55,041 nt of DNA, from contig JACCZW010000006.1 in the NCBI GenBank assembly GCA_013695765.1, forward strand, positions 1-55,041. The letters are read 5' to 3'. Of this stretch, positions 1 through 7,774 are shown one piece after another (position 1 is the stretch's first letter; each line of letters opens with the position of its first letter). The translations under genes were made by a program, and so were the position numbers. This DNA comes from Gammaproteobacteria bacterium. Its GTDB lineage: Bacteria; Pseudomonadota; Gammaproteobacteria; JACCYU01. The notes beneath the pieces are model-generated. The model was given only the letters and a program-made list of their open reading frames with translations, had not been told where the DNA came from and did not search any database.

Positions 1-771
1 CGGATATTCGTAACGCAATTCGTCCAGCGAAAAACGGCACAGCCGCGCGATATTCATCGTTTCGCTTAGCAGGTCTTGCGGATAGAGCCGTGCCAGGCGC
101 GTACCAGAGCGCAGATGGTGCTCACCGTTGGGATAAAGCGCGAGTCCGAGTTCGGTCAGCGGCTTGCCCAGACGGATGGCGGTCAAGGTATCCTGCAATG
201 GCCGACGTTTGCGATCGTGCATGTGCACGTCGCCGCAGGCGCAGAGCGGCAGCTTGCAAGCCTGGTTTAAAGCCCGCAGTTGTTGCAGACGCTCGCGATC
301 ATTACCCGACAAAAAGAGCTCGACTGCGATCCAGGTCTTGCGTGGAAAAAGCCGCGCCAGCCACAGGCCATCGTTCGTACGGGATACGAAATCCGGCAGC
401 CATAACGCGACGCAGCCGTGTGGGCAATGCGCCTCCAGAGCCGCGCGATCGAGTTGATAACCGCCTTTTCTGGCGCCGCGACGTGCGTGCGTGATCAGCG
501 TCGAAAGCCGGCCGTAACTCTCGCGATCGGTCGCGAGCAGCACCAGCCTGAAACCATCCCGCAGCCGAAACTCCGCGCCGACGATGAGCGGCAAACCGCG
601 CCGCTTTGCCTCTACATGCGCGCGCACCACGCCGGCCAGCGAGCACTCGTCCGTGATCGCCAGCGCCGCATAACCCAGCTCGGCGGCGCGCGCGACCAGC
701 TCTTCCGGATGCGAGGCGCCGCGCTGAAAACTGAAGTTGCTCAAACAATGCAGCTCGGCGTAGCTGACCAT
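1..771 (-). CDS. dnaE2: Error-prone DNA polymerase DnaE2 (partial, C-terminus off the left edge)
   Basis: Only the first 257 codons are present; the gene runs off the window's left end (full family length is roughly 1000 aa or more). The N-terminus reads MVSYAELHCLSNFSFQRGAS followed by HPEELVARAAELGYAALAITDE, the PHP domain start of C-family polymerases of the DnaE2/ImuC type. I chose the ATG at 771 because GAGGA sits 4 bases upstream; an in-frame ATG at 798 is the alternative. It lies 57 bp downstream of imuB on the same strand, the usual imuA-imuB-dnaE2 order. In the family it is the catalytic translesion polymerase acting with ImuB in SOS mutagenesis. Confidence 0.93.
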   Translation of the reverse strand, partial: MVSYAELHCLSNFSFQRGASHPEELVARAAELGYAALAITDECSLAGVVRAHVEAKRRGLPLIVGAEFRLRDGFRLVLLATDRESYGRLSTLITHARRGARKGGYQLDRAALEAHCPHGCVALWLPDFVSRTNDGLWLARLFPRKTWIAVELFLSGNDRERLQQLRALNQACKLPLCACGDVHMHDRKRRPLQDTLTAIRLGKPLTELGLALYPNGEHHLRSGTRLARLYPQDLLSETMNIARLCRFSLDELRYEYP

Positions 772-828
772 GCGTCCTCGTTCAATGTCACGGCGCATCG
801 CAGACAGTACCCGTGGAAGCCCGCATGA

Positions 829-2601
829 CTAAGCAAAGAAACCATGCAGAAACCACGTGCGTGTCTTGCGCAGTTCGCGATAAATCCACAACCGACTGCC
901 ATCCGTGTCGATGGCGATGTAATAGTCGCGGCGCACATCGTGGCCGTCCCACCAACCGTTCTCGATACGTTCCGGACCGCGCTGTATCGACACGGGTCCG
1001 CGTCGCCATGGATGGCCTTGCCGTGTGTTCAATTGTTGCGGGGCGGGCAACAGCCATAGCGGGCGCGGCCTGTTAGCAGTGGCCTCGCTGCGCTGGCCGT
1101 CGGGCTCGATACAACGCCACGCCCGCTCCGGCCGATGATCCGCACAGACCTCCAGACCTCGAACGGCCTCCCGGCCCAGGCGGGCTTGTAGCTGTTCCAG
1201 CAACTGCCGCCAGTCGAGGTTTGATTCGTTGTTAAATCCCCCCCAACCCCCCTTTGAAAAAGGGGGGAGCAAGGCGGGATTTTTTGAAAAGGGGAGGTTG
1301 GGAGGATTCTTTGAAGAAGGAGGGACCAGGAGAGTATCGGATGACCCTTGCTTGGGACACGTTGCAAAACCTGGCTCCCGTTGCCTTCCCCCCTTTGCAA
1401 AGGCCTGTCCTGAGCCTGTCGAATGGAGGGGATAGGAGGAATTTTGTAACCCGCATTTCGCAAATAAAGATTTATTACGCGCGATGAATGGCTGTAGCGA
1501 TGCGGCCGCCAGCCGGAGCTTGAGCACGGGCGCCGGCAGTCTGAAACGGTGCAGATGTTCTTCCGTTAGTTTCAGCAGATGCGCCGCATCGCGCGTGGCG
1601 TGACGGGTGCCGATGCGCAGCCGGCTTGGCGGAGATTTCGCATGATGCAGGTCGAGTTGCAGCCGGTTGACGCCGGCATCGTGCGCGCGCAGAAATTCGA
1701 TGAGTCTTGCGAGCAATTGGCGCGCCGCCTCCAGCAGAGCGTCGGCATCATCGGTTTCCCATGGCAACTCCAGCCCGGTTGTGAAGCGAGGCGGGGAATG
1801 GAAGCCGCGCTGTGGATCGGGCCGCAACCCCAGCGCGCGATCCATGAAATCGAGCAACGTGGGCCCGAGGCGACGCGCCACGCTTTTTCTGGGCAGCCGC
1901 CACAAATCATGGAAGTTGCGCACGCCGGTATGGCGCAGATAACGGATTGCATCCGGTTGCAGTGGCAGCGCGTTGATCGGCAAGCGCCGTAGTTCAGCAT
2001 GCAAGCCCGCCTGGTCGAGAACCTCGGCAGTCTGGCCGACGCTTGCCAGCAACAGGCTGGCCAGCGGCGTGGGCGTTACGGCGACATGCACGTGCGCGCC
2101 CAGCGCCGCCAGACCCTCGTGCAGTCTTGCCTTCAGGTTTTCCAGATTCCCGAAGAGCCGCAGACTGCCGCTGATCTCCAGCAGTAAAGCCCGCGGCGGT
2201 TGCAGGCTGACCGTAGGAGTGAACTGGTTCGCCCATGCCGCCAGCATTTCCAGCCTGCGCGCCTCCGCGGTCGTGTCCCTGGTTTGCGTTTTCAAATGTG
2301 GACATAGCGCATACGCCTGCGCGAGCCCCATGCCCGTCACGACGCCGGCCGCACGTGCCGCCGCGCAGGCGATGTGAACATGACGGCGCGCGCCATGGTC
2401 CTCGACGATCGCGAAAGGTGTCGCCTCGCGGTGCCCGGCTGCTTCCAGGGGCAAGGCCGGAAACCAGGCGCAAAGCCACAGTTGCCGGGCATGAACTGCA
2501 CGCTCGGGGTGCTGCGGGCACGCAGGCTGTGTGTCCGGTGATAACAGCGACGGCAGCGATGCCTGCCGCGCGCGCCGATTCGTTAAGGGAAATGCGGCCA
2601 T
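829..2601 (-). CDS. imuB: ImuB, Y-family polymerase-like mutasome subunit with in-frame repeat insertion
   Basis: 590 aa. The recognisable protein begins near residue 41 (LWLCAWFPALPLEA). The region equivalent to the Y-family active site reads LLLEISGSLRLFG, lacking the catalytic acidic pair, as expected for ImuB, a non-catalytic partner that links DnaE2 to the beta clamp. The C-terminal family block (WRQLLEQLQARLGREAVRGL, then DHRPERAWR) is intact. Between them, residues about 382-459 are low-complexity K/P/G/S-rich sequence encoded by interspersed repeats (1225-1458), foreign to the family, yet the frame stays open. A LexA box lies 16 bp upstream of the ATG, so expression is probably SOS-induced. 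About 160 bp separate it from imuA. Confidence 0.93.
   Translation of the reverse strand: MAAFPLTNRRARQASLPSLLSPDTQPACPQHPERAVHARQLWLCAWFPALPLEAAGHREATPFAIVEDHGARRHVHIACAAARAAGVVTGMGLAQAYALCPHLKTQTRDTTAEARRLEMLAAWANQFTPTVSLQPPRALLLEISGSLRLFGNLENLKARLHEGLAALGAHVHVAVTPTPLASLLLASVGQTAEVLDQAGLHAELRRLPINALPLQPDAIRYLRHTGVRNFHDLWRLPRKSVARRLGPTLLDFMDRALGLRPDPQRGFHSPPRFTTGLELPWETDDADALLEAARQLLARLIEFLRAHDAGVNRLQLDLHHAKSPPSRLRIGTRHATRDAAHLLKLTEEHLHRFRLPAPVLKLRLAAASLQPFIARNKSLFAKCGLQNSSYPLHSTGSGQAFAKGGRQREPGFATCPKQGSSDTLLVPPSSKNPPNLPFSKNPALLPPFSKGGWGGFNNESNLDWRQLLEQLQARLGREAVRGLEVCADHRPERAWRCIEPDGQRSEATANRPRPLWLLPAPQQLNTRQGHPWRRGPVSIQRGPERIENGWWDGHDVRRDYYIAIDTDGSRLWIYRELRKTRTWFLHGFFA
1225..1458. repeat. 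Composite interspersed repeat inserted in frame in imuB
   Basis: Contains CCCCCTTTGAAAAAGGGGGG (near 1252-1267) and related C-rich/G-rich halves, plus CCTGTCCTGAGCCTGTCGAA at 1404-1423, a repeat type that I recall from many environmental bacterial genomes, normally between genes. About 234 bp, a multiple of three, with no stop codon in the imuB frame. Boundaries are estimated from where ImuB-like protein sequence stops and resumes. Confidence 0.8.
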
Positions 2602-2616
2602 GCCTTGTCATCCATA

Positions 2617-2636
2617 TACTGCTTATATAAACAGTA
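2617..2636 (-). promoter_or_regulatory. LexA (SOS) box upstream of imuB
   Basis: TACTGCTTATATAAACAGTA has the CTG-N10-CAG core with flanking TA on both sides and an AT-rich centre. It ends 16 bp before the imuB ATG, so LexA bound here should block transcription of imuB-dnaE2. It is downstream of imuA, not upstream. Confidence 0.92.
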
Positions 2637-2762
2637 TATGTTGAGCACTTGTGACTGACAAGTTTGCACGGCGCGGAAATCAGGACGGCGCGCCTAGACT
2701 GCGGACGACGCTTAGGGATGCCGGGATCTGGTGAGCACCCAGGCGTGCAGCGTGGCAGGAAT

Positions 2763-3400
2763 TTAAAGTTTCAACCGCACACTCTGGCGGTTCGACCCGC
2801 CGCGCGCCTTCAGGATTTGCACTTCAATTCCGTCGTCCAGCGCGTGCAGTCGCAGGCGCAAAGCCGCCGATGACGGTTGGACGGCGTACGCCAAGCCACG
2901 GAACACCAACCCCGGCAGTCGCCCTGCTCGGCCGCCAGTTGCAGACGGCGCAGCGCGCGAAAGTCGGCCGTATTCGGCCAGAGCAAAACGGCGTTGCAGA
3001 GCCCGGAACGCAGCAGTTGCTCGGCCGCCCATAACGCATCGGCCGCCTGCGGCTTGTGTATGAGCATCGTCGCGGCGAGATCGATGCCCACAGCGGCCAG
3101 CGCGGGCGCGTACGGCAGATAAGGTGGCGCGATCCACGCCTGCCAGCGGCCGTCGCCGTGCACCCGCGCGAGCGCCGGCATCAGAAGCCGTAACGCGCCG
3201 CTTGCCTGCGGTTCGCAAAGGATCTCGGTCAGCGCACCAGCCGGCCAGCCGCCCCCCGGCAACGCCGCGTCCAGCGCGGCGAAACCGGTCTCGATGCCAG
3301 CCTTTGAATTATCGCCATCGCGTCCCCGCCAAAGCGCGGGAATGTTTTGTGGAAGCTTGTCCAGTCTGGCGCTCACGGCGGAGAACCGCATTGCCACCAT
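2763..3400 (-). pseudogene. imuA: imuA (SulA/RecA-like mutasome gene), frameshifted
   Basis: The first about 160 codons give ImuA-like protein (VSARLDKLPQ, IETGFAALDAALPGGGWPAG, RRLQLAAEQGDCRG). The frame then goes off into unrelated sequence ending at 2810, whereas the next frame continues the family C-terminus (LVFRGLAYAVQPSSAALRLR to SNRQSVRLKL) to a stop at 2763. One missing base at the C4 tract 2910-2913 (G4 on the coding strand) restores a single reading frame of about 213 aa. ImuA is the accessory partner in the ImuA-ImuB-DnaE2 mutasome. The lesion may be a sequencing error in a homopolymer or real inactivation. No LexA box is visible upstream of this gene. Confidence 0.85.
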
Positions 3401-3565
3401 CTATTCAAGATTCGATATGTTCACGGCCGAATATTTCCAGCTGTGCGGCGGAGACTGGCAAAGGGGTTGAGAGGTTTGAGACGCCTAACCTAAAGCTCAG
3501 CCGCCGCCGGCCCCGGACGTATGGGAGAACCCAGAGATTTGCCCGGCGTCGCTGCAGCGGAATGT

Positions 3566-3925
3566 CTAAAATGGAAACCACGACTTGCGTTTAGGACCTC
3601 TTTTGAGGTGTCGTTTTGCTCGGCTATTTTTGATCAGACTTCGACACATAGGACACATTGTTTCGCCAAGAGGCTCAACTTCGGCGTGCTGAATAAGATC
3701 AATAAGCAGCGCCGCCCTTTCTGTCCTTTTGTAAGGAATGCAATTGTGTTTGCCATCCTCAGGTGGATCAAAAAACACTTTATTGCCGCAAGAACATTCA
3801 AAATAGACGACTGCGGCGTTGCAAAGCTGGCACGCTGTCAGATACGACCTGACCTTGGAGCAGTCTACACTATGCGTTGGAACGTAACTCATATGCGCAT
3901 CAACTCTTACTGAGCTATGTGTCAC
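3566..3925 (-). CDS. Hypothetical zinc-ribbon-like protein
   Basis: 119 aa, family not recognised. Two cysteine clusters suggest metal binding: ACQLC followed by ECSCG and HNC (residues about 34-62), and CPMC near residue 92, after which comes a very basic tail (RAKRHLKRGPKRK) that could contact nucleic acid. The GTG start overlaps the stop of the upstream gene by 4 bp (GTGA), so the two are probably translationally coupled; an ATG 11 codons in is the alternative. Base composition is clearly more AT-rich than the surrounding SOS genes, and the pair sits between lexA and imuA, which points to insertion of foreign DNA. No function is assigned. Confidence 0.6.
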   Translation of the reverse strand: MTHSSVRVDAHMSYVPTHSVDCSKVRSYLTACQLCNAAVVYFECSCGNKVFFDPPEDGKHNCIPYKRTERAALLIDLIQHAEVEPLGETMCPMCRSLIKNSRAKRHLKRGPKRKSWFPF

Positions 3926-4191
3926 GCCGCACGCTCGCTAAGCCGCCCAGGCTTTCGAGAAAAGAAAAACGAGACGCCTCCGAGGACTTCAGCTATTTGA
4001 GGGTCAGAGGGTTTTTCGCCTTTTTCTTCGAGCAATTGCTCCCAGCGTGCTTCAAGATCTCGCCAAGGAGTTTTGCTGAGACGCTCGATGTTGTACCAAT
4101 GATAAAGCTCGCCCCAGCTAATGAAGGTGATTCCGTTGGCGTAGAGATGATCTAGTCTGGCCCAAACCTGGTCTACATGTCGTTTCAACAT
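3922..4191 (-). CDS. Hypothetical protein, first gene of AT-rich pair
   Basis: 89 aa, family not recognised. The sequence is rich in Trp, Glu and Arg and predicted helical (VDQVWARLDHLYANG, WRDLEARWEQLLEEKG). Start set at ATG 4191 because GAGGA lies 6 bases upstream; a TTG two codons earlier is also in frame. It overlaps the next gene by 4 bp. An 18-bp perfect inverted repeat lies 33 bp upstream and may be its operator. Low GC relative to neighbours supports recent acquisition together with the zinc-ribbon gene. Confidence 0.55.
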   Translation of the reverse strand: MLKRHVDQVWARLDHLYANGITFISWGELYHWYNIERLSKTPWRDLEARWEQLLEEKGEKPSDPQIAEVLGGVSFFFSRKPGRLSERAA

Positions 4192-4224
4192 TCTCAATCC
4201 TCAGATCAATGAAACGCAGATAAT

Positions 4225-4266
4225 ACAAGTTAAAAAATTTAATGGCAATTAAATTTTTTAACTTGT
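4225..4266. repeat. 18-bp perfect inverted repeat with 6-base spacer
   Basis: Left arm 4225-4242 (ACAAGTTAAAAAATTTAA) is exactly complementary to 4249-4266, spacer TGGCAA. It stands upstream of the AT-rich gene pair and downstream of the gene ending at 4357. It could be a dimeric repressor operator, a bidirectional terminator, or an end of the inserted segment; sequence alone does not decide. Confidence 0.85.
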
Positions 4267-4356
4267 CACTATTTTATGTGGTTTAGTCGTGACCACGCGC
4301 CCATCTCGACCCAAGTTAACCGAGATTGCATACTAACAAGTAGCGCCTAACGCGGC

Positions 4357-4755
4357 TCAGGAAGCACGGCTTTGTTCATTCGCTGAGAACGGGCGGTCGG
4401 CGAAGCGCGGGCGCGTCGTGGGCGGCAGTTTGCCCAGTTTCTCTAGTCGTGCCTGAACCGCTCCTTCAGTACGATCATGCTGCTGCGCCAACTCTTTGGT
4501 TGACATGGCCGCATCGAAGCGCTCGATCAGCAGCTTGTCTTCTTCATCGTCCCAGGCTTTGCCGGCGTTGCCCGGCAGGCGCTGCTCGCGCCGCTGACGC
4601 TCCTCGGCGTGCTCCAGCGCCTTTACTGCCTCGTACAGCGAACGTATGACGCTCGGATATTGATAAGGACTGTCATCCGGAAACACTTCTCCCGTGACGG
4701 GATCGATGCCATCCGCCAGGGAGCGGACGGTTTGCAGCGCTTGCGAGATTTCCAT
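4357..4755 (-). CDS. Hypothetical protein with Myb/SANT-like helix-turn-helix region
   Basis: 132 aa. The N-terminal part reads MEISQALQTVRSLADGIDPV and TGEVFPDDSPYQYP, a pattern I recall in conserved hypothetical proteins of Gammaproteobacteria. The second half (AWDDEEDKLLIERFDAAMST then KELAQQHDRTEGAVQARLEK) looks like a Myb/SANT-type helix-turn-helix: acidic start, AMST-KELAQQHDRT turn, and a recognition helix. DNA binding is therefore plausible but unproven. It starts 36 bp downstream of lexA on the same strand and could be co-transcribed with it, making it an SOS-regulated gene. Function unknown. Confidence 0.75.
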   Translation of the reverse strand: MEISQALQTVRSLADGIDPVTGEVFPDDSPYQYPSVIRSLYEAVKALEHAEERQRREQRLPGNAGKAWDDEEDKLLIERFDAAMSTKELAQQHDRTEGAVQARLEKLGKLPPTTRPRFADRPFSANEQSRAS

Positions 4756-4791
4756 TTCACGTTCTCCTTAGCTGAGATGGTTGGAACGGCC

Positions 4792-5397
4792 TTAAAGACT
4801 CCGATTTCGAATCACGCCCACGCCCAGCCCCTCGATGTTGAGTGCGGTGTGGCGTAGATCGATTTCAATTGGGGAAAACTCGGGATTCGCCGCCTCAAGC
4901 ACAGCCTTGCGGCCGGCGAGTCGCAGGCGCTTGACCGTCACCTCGTCGTCCAGGCGCGCGACCACGATCTGGCCCGATCTCGCCTCGGCCGTTTTGTGCA
5001 CCGCCAGCAGGTCGCCATCCAGAATGCCGGCGTCGCGCATGCTCGTGCCCTTGACACGCAGCAGGTAATCGGCTTTGGGTTTAAACAGCGCGCGATCCAG
5101 CCGGCAATAAGACTCGATGTGCTGCTCGGCCAGGATCGGACTGCCCGCGGCGACCCGGCCGATAATCGGCAACCCATGATCTTTGTTTTCAATGAGGCGG
5201 ATGCCGCGCGAGGCCGACGGGATCAGTTCGATGGCGCCCTTGCGCGCCAGCGCCTTCAAATGGTCGCGAATGCCGTTGGTCGAGCTTACCCTCATGCCGG
5301 CCGCGATCTCGGACACGGTCGGCGGCATGCCGCGGGTCGCAATTTCATCGCGTATGAATTCCAGAACTTCGGTCTGTCGTGCGGTAAGTGAGTTCAT
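4792..5397 (-). CDS. lexA: LexA SOS repressor / autoprotease
   Basis: 201 aa, the usual length. Residues 1-65 form the winged helix DNA-binding domain ([25 protein letters not shown]). The cleavage site is Ala84-Gly85 (GRVAAGSP), and the Ser119/Lys156 catalytic dyad is present ([16 protein letters not shown]), matching E. coli numbering. The ATG at 5397 was chosen because the longer open frame would run across the LexA box at 5412-5431. LexA represses SOS genes until RecA filaments trigger self-cleavage. The box directly before the gene indicates autoregulation; the imuB-dnaE2 box 2.2 kb away is another likely target. Confidence 0.97.
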   Translation of the reverse strand: MNSLTARQTEVLEFIRDEIATRGMPPTVSEIAAGMRVSSTNGIRDHLKALARKGAIELIPSASRGIRLIENKDHGLPIIGRVAAGSPILAEQHIESYCRLDRALFKPKADYLLRVKGTSMRDAGILDGDLLAVHKTAEARSGQIVVARLDDEVTVKRLRLAGRKAVLEAANPEFSPIEIDLRHTALNIEGLGVGVIRNRSL

Positions 5398-5411
5398 GCC
5401 GCTTATGCGAA

Positions 5412-5431
5412 TACTGATCTTATAAGCAGTA
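5412..5431 (-). promoter_or_regulatory. LexA box upstream of lexA (autoregulation)
   Basis: TACTGATCTTATAAGCAGTA, a perfect CTG-N10-CAG core with symmetrical TA flanks, 14 bp before the lexA start codon. It has the same outer bases as the imuB box. Confidence 0.92.
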
Positions 5432-5573
5432 TAAACCCTCGCTGTCGCCGCTGACAATCCCGCGCAACTTATCTCGGTAAAGAAAAACCTAGTGCCGCGT
5501 ACCTGAACTTTTTGACGGGCGCAGTTTACCGGATCAAACTCTGGGCGAAGACCGTTATGGAGGGCGCCGGTGT

Positions 5574-5603
5574 TTGACGTAATCGAAAACCGTGTACTAC
5601 GCT
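5574..5603 (+). promoter_or_regulatory. Possible sigma-70 promoter for the DUF1326 gene
   Basis: TTGACG at 5574-5579 and TACGCT at 5598-5603 with an 18-bp spacer, about 38 bp before the start codon at 5642. The -35 is good and the -10 is weak; this is a candidate only. Confidence 0.3.
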
Positions 5604-5641
5604 AGAAGTAACCTCTAATTACATGCTGACGAGGAGTCCTC

Positions 5642-6250
5642 ATGAGCTGGAATCTGCAAGGCACTTACGTGGGAAACTGTAGCTGTGACGTCGTTTGTCC
5701 CTGTACGGCGAGCGGCTTTTCCGCGCCCGCCGACTATGATCGCTGCCAGGTACTGGGGGCGTTTCATATTGTCTCCGATGTAGTGGACGGTACGGACGTC
5801 AGTGATCTCAACGTGGCGGTAGTCGGCGACACGCCGGCGCAGATGTCCGACGGCAACTGGCGTGTCGGCCTGCTCATGGATGAGCGCGCCGACAATACGC
5901 AGGCGCAGAAACTCGCAGCCATTTTTGGCGGCCAGATGGGAGGTCCAATGGCTACTATAGCCCCGCTGATTGGCGAGAACCTTGGGATGGAACGCGCCCC
6001 GATCGAGATCAGCGACAATGGCCGCCGCCACAAGGTCAAGATTGGCGACCAGGTCTTCGTCGAGATCGAAGACGCCGCCTCGCCATTCGATCCTGAAGGC
6101 GAGCCGCCGAAAATCACCGCCTCGCGACACTTCGCCAACGCAACCATGACCGTCGCGCGCGCGCTTGCTTCTAAAGTGCGGGCTTTCGGGCTAGATTTTT
6201 CCCTCGTAGGTCAGAGCGGCTTCTCCACGAATTTCTCCTGGACCGGCTGA
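5642..6250 (+). CDS. DUF1326 domain protein
   Basis: 202 aa. It starts with MSWNLQGTYVGNCSCDVVCP; the cysteine cluster C13-x-C15-x3-C19-x-C21 is the hallmark of DUF1326 and suggests metal or thiol chemistry. GAGGAGT 5-11 bases before the ATG is a strong ribosome site. No signal peptide is seen, so it is probably cytoplasmic. In many genomes DUF1326 genes sit beside DUF2182 genes, as here (65 bp gap). Biochemical function is not established; association with metal handling is inference from the cysteines and partner. Confidence 0.88.
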   Translation: MSWNLQGTYVGNCSCDVVCPCTASGFSAPADYDRCQVLGAFHIVSDVVDGTDVSDLNVAVVGDTPAQMSDGNWRVGLLMDERADNTQAQKLAAIFGGQMGGPMATIAPLIGENLGMERAPIEISDNGRRHKVKIGDQVFVEIEDAASPFDPEGEPPKITASRHFANATMTVARALASKVRAFGLDFSLVGQSGFSTNFSWTG

Positions 6251-6315
6251 TTTCGCTGGCTTCGGCGGGTAACGCTCATTACGCGCGGCGCCAGGACACG
6301 CCGCGCGTCTCCCTC

Positions 6316-7092
6316 ATGGCAATCACAACGTCACTCAAGCGCGTACAGAGACGCGATCGGGTCATCGTGTTGTTGAGCCTGTGCGCGGTGACGGTCCTCG
6401 CCTGGCGCTACCTCGTCGACATGGCAGATATGGAGGATCTATCGGGTGCGATGGCCGCCGCGATGCGCGTGGCGCCGTGGGACTTGACGAGCTTTGCGTT
6501 GATGTTTGAGATGTGGGTAGTGATGATGGTTGGGATGATGTTGCCGAGCGCCGCGCCCATGATCCTCCTGTTCGCCACCATCAACCGCAACAACCGTCCG
6601 CGCGGCAGCGCATATGCGGCGACCGCCACATTCGTCCTCGGCTACGTTGTCGTGTGGATGGGCTTCAGTCTGCTTGCCACACTCGCGCAGGGCGGCTTGC
6701 AGAGCGCCGCGTTGTTGTCGCCCATGCTGGAGAGCACCAGCTCCCAACTCGGAGGCCTGTTGTGCATCGCGGCCGGCGCGTATCAGTGGACGCCTCTGAA
6801 ACACATTTGCCTGAAATACTGCCGCTCGCCGCTCCAGTTCGTGCTGTTTCACTGGCGCGAGGGTACGCGCGGCGCGCTGCGGATGGGTCTCGAGCATGGC
6901 GCTTATTGTCTGGGCTGTTGCGGGTTCCTGATGGGGCTATTATTTGCGGGCGGCGTTATGAACCTGTTGTGGGTGGCTGCCATTGCGCTGTTCGTGCTGG
7001 TGGAGAAACTGGCGCCCGGCGGCGAATGGCTGGGGCGTACAGGTGGTGGGGCGATGATTGCCGCGGGGGTTTACATGGTGTCCGGCGCATGA
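6316..7092 (+). CDS. DUF2182 integral membrane protein
   Basis: 258 aa with about six hydrophobic segments (for example residues 17-33, 57-85, 95-120, 205-235). The block FEMWVVMMVGMMLPSAAPMI is characteristic of DUF2182, described in databases as a predicted metal-binding membrane protein. A cluster of Cys/His residues (HICLKYCRSP, HGAYCLGCCGF) lies between membrane segments and could bind metal. It follows the DUF1326 gene on the same strand and the two are probably one operon. The transport or metal role is inference. Confidence 0.85.
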   Translation: MAITTSLKRVQRRDRVIVLLSLCAVTVLAWRYLVDMADMEDLSGAMAAAMRVAPWDLTSFALMFEMWVVMMVGMMLPSAAPMILLFATINRNNRPRGSAYAATATFVLGYVVVWMGFSLLATLAQGGLQSAALLSPMLESTSSQLGGLLCIAAGAYQWTPLKHICLKYCRSPLQFVLFHWREGTRGALRMGLEHGAYCLGCCGFLMGLLFAGGVMNLLWVAAIALFVLVEKLAPGGEWLGRTGGGAMIAAGVYMVSGA

Positions 7093-7176
7093 GAGTGCGG
7101 CTCGCCGGCGCAATGCGATTGCAATTCAAGGCTGGCCGCTTAAACTCAAAATCCAGGCAACTGCGGAGATCATCCC

Positions 7177-7749
7177 ATGAGCGTCGTCAATCCCAATGTC
7201 CGGTTCACCTACGAGGACTACCAGTCGTTGTCGGAATCCATGGAGAAACGGTATGAGCTATTAGACGGAGACCTCATGATGGTTCCAGCTCCTACCACGA
7301 TGCATCAGAGGGCTTCGCGTAATCTCGAGTTTCTGCTGATTCAGTTCGTCCGTCACCACAAGCTGGGTGAAGTGTTTGATGCGCCCGTAGATGTCGTGCT
7401 CGGCGAAGGCAAGAACAGAGAAATTGTGCAACCCGATCTGATCTTCGTCAGTCACGAACGCAAGGGGATTGTGACCAAAAAGGAAATCCGCGGCGCACCC
7501 GACCTCATCGTAGAGATATTGTCCCCTGGAACGGAAGAACGAGACCGCGGCTATAAAAAAGCACTATACGCGCGCTATGGCGTGCGCGAGTACTGGATTG
7601 TCAATCCGGATGAACAAGTTATCGAAGTGTATGTACCGCAGGCACAGGGTTTTCATCTCGCGGAAGCTTACCGGTCGCCAAGCCGCAGGATATCGGCCAT
7701 GCTGCCTACGTTTGAGATAGAACTCGACGAGGTGTTTCAGGCGCGGTAG
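7177..7749 (+). CDS. Uma2 family (restriction-endonuclease-fold) protein
   Basis: 190 aa. Features of the Uma2/DUF820 family are visible: YELLDGDLMMVPAPTTMHQR near residue 28, VQPDLIFV and PDLIVEILSPGTEERDR (the D...E-x-L pattern of PD-(D/E)XK nucleases), then KKALYARYGVREYWIVNPDE. Uma2 proteins are abundant in cyanobacteria and in many environmental bacteria, often in multiple copies, with unknown biological role. A purine-rich stretch (GGAGAT) precedes the ATG. It is convergent with the acyltransferase gene, only 25 bp between stops. Confidence 0.88.
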   Translation: MSVVNPNVRFTYEDYQSLSESMEKRYELLDGDLMMVPAPTTMHQRASRNLEFLLIQFVRHHKLGEVFDAPVDVVLGEGKNREIVQPDLIFVSHERKGIVTKKEIRGAPDLIVEILSPGTEERDRGYKKALYARYGVREYWIVNPDEQVIEVYVPQAQGFHLAEAYRSPSRRISAMLPTFEIELDEVFQAR

Positions 7750-7774
7750 CGCGCGCACCAGACGCATGATCGCT

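Noticed and set aside
76-828. Plus- and minus-strand open frames of 60-148 codons at the left edge
   Set aside because: They are out-of-frame shadows of dnaE2, whose real frame runs off the window and encodes a clear PHP-domain N-terminus.
6513-7256. 247-codon plus-strand frame overlapping the DUF2182 gene
   Set aside because: Arg/Cys-rich composition typical of an out-of-frame GC-rich shadow; the DUF2182 frame has clear membrane segments and motifs.
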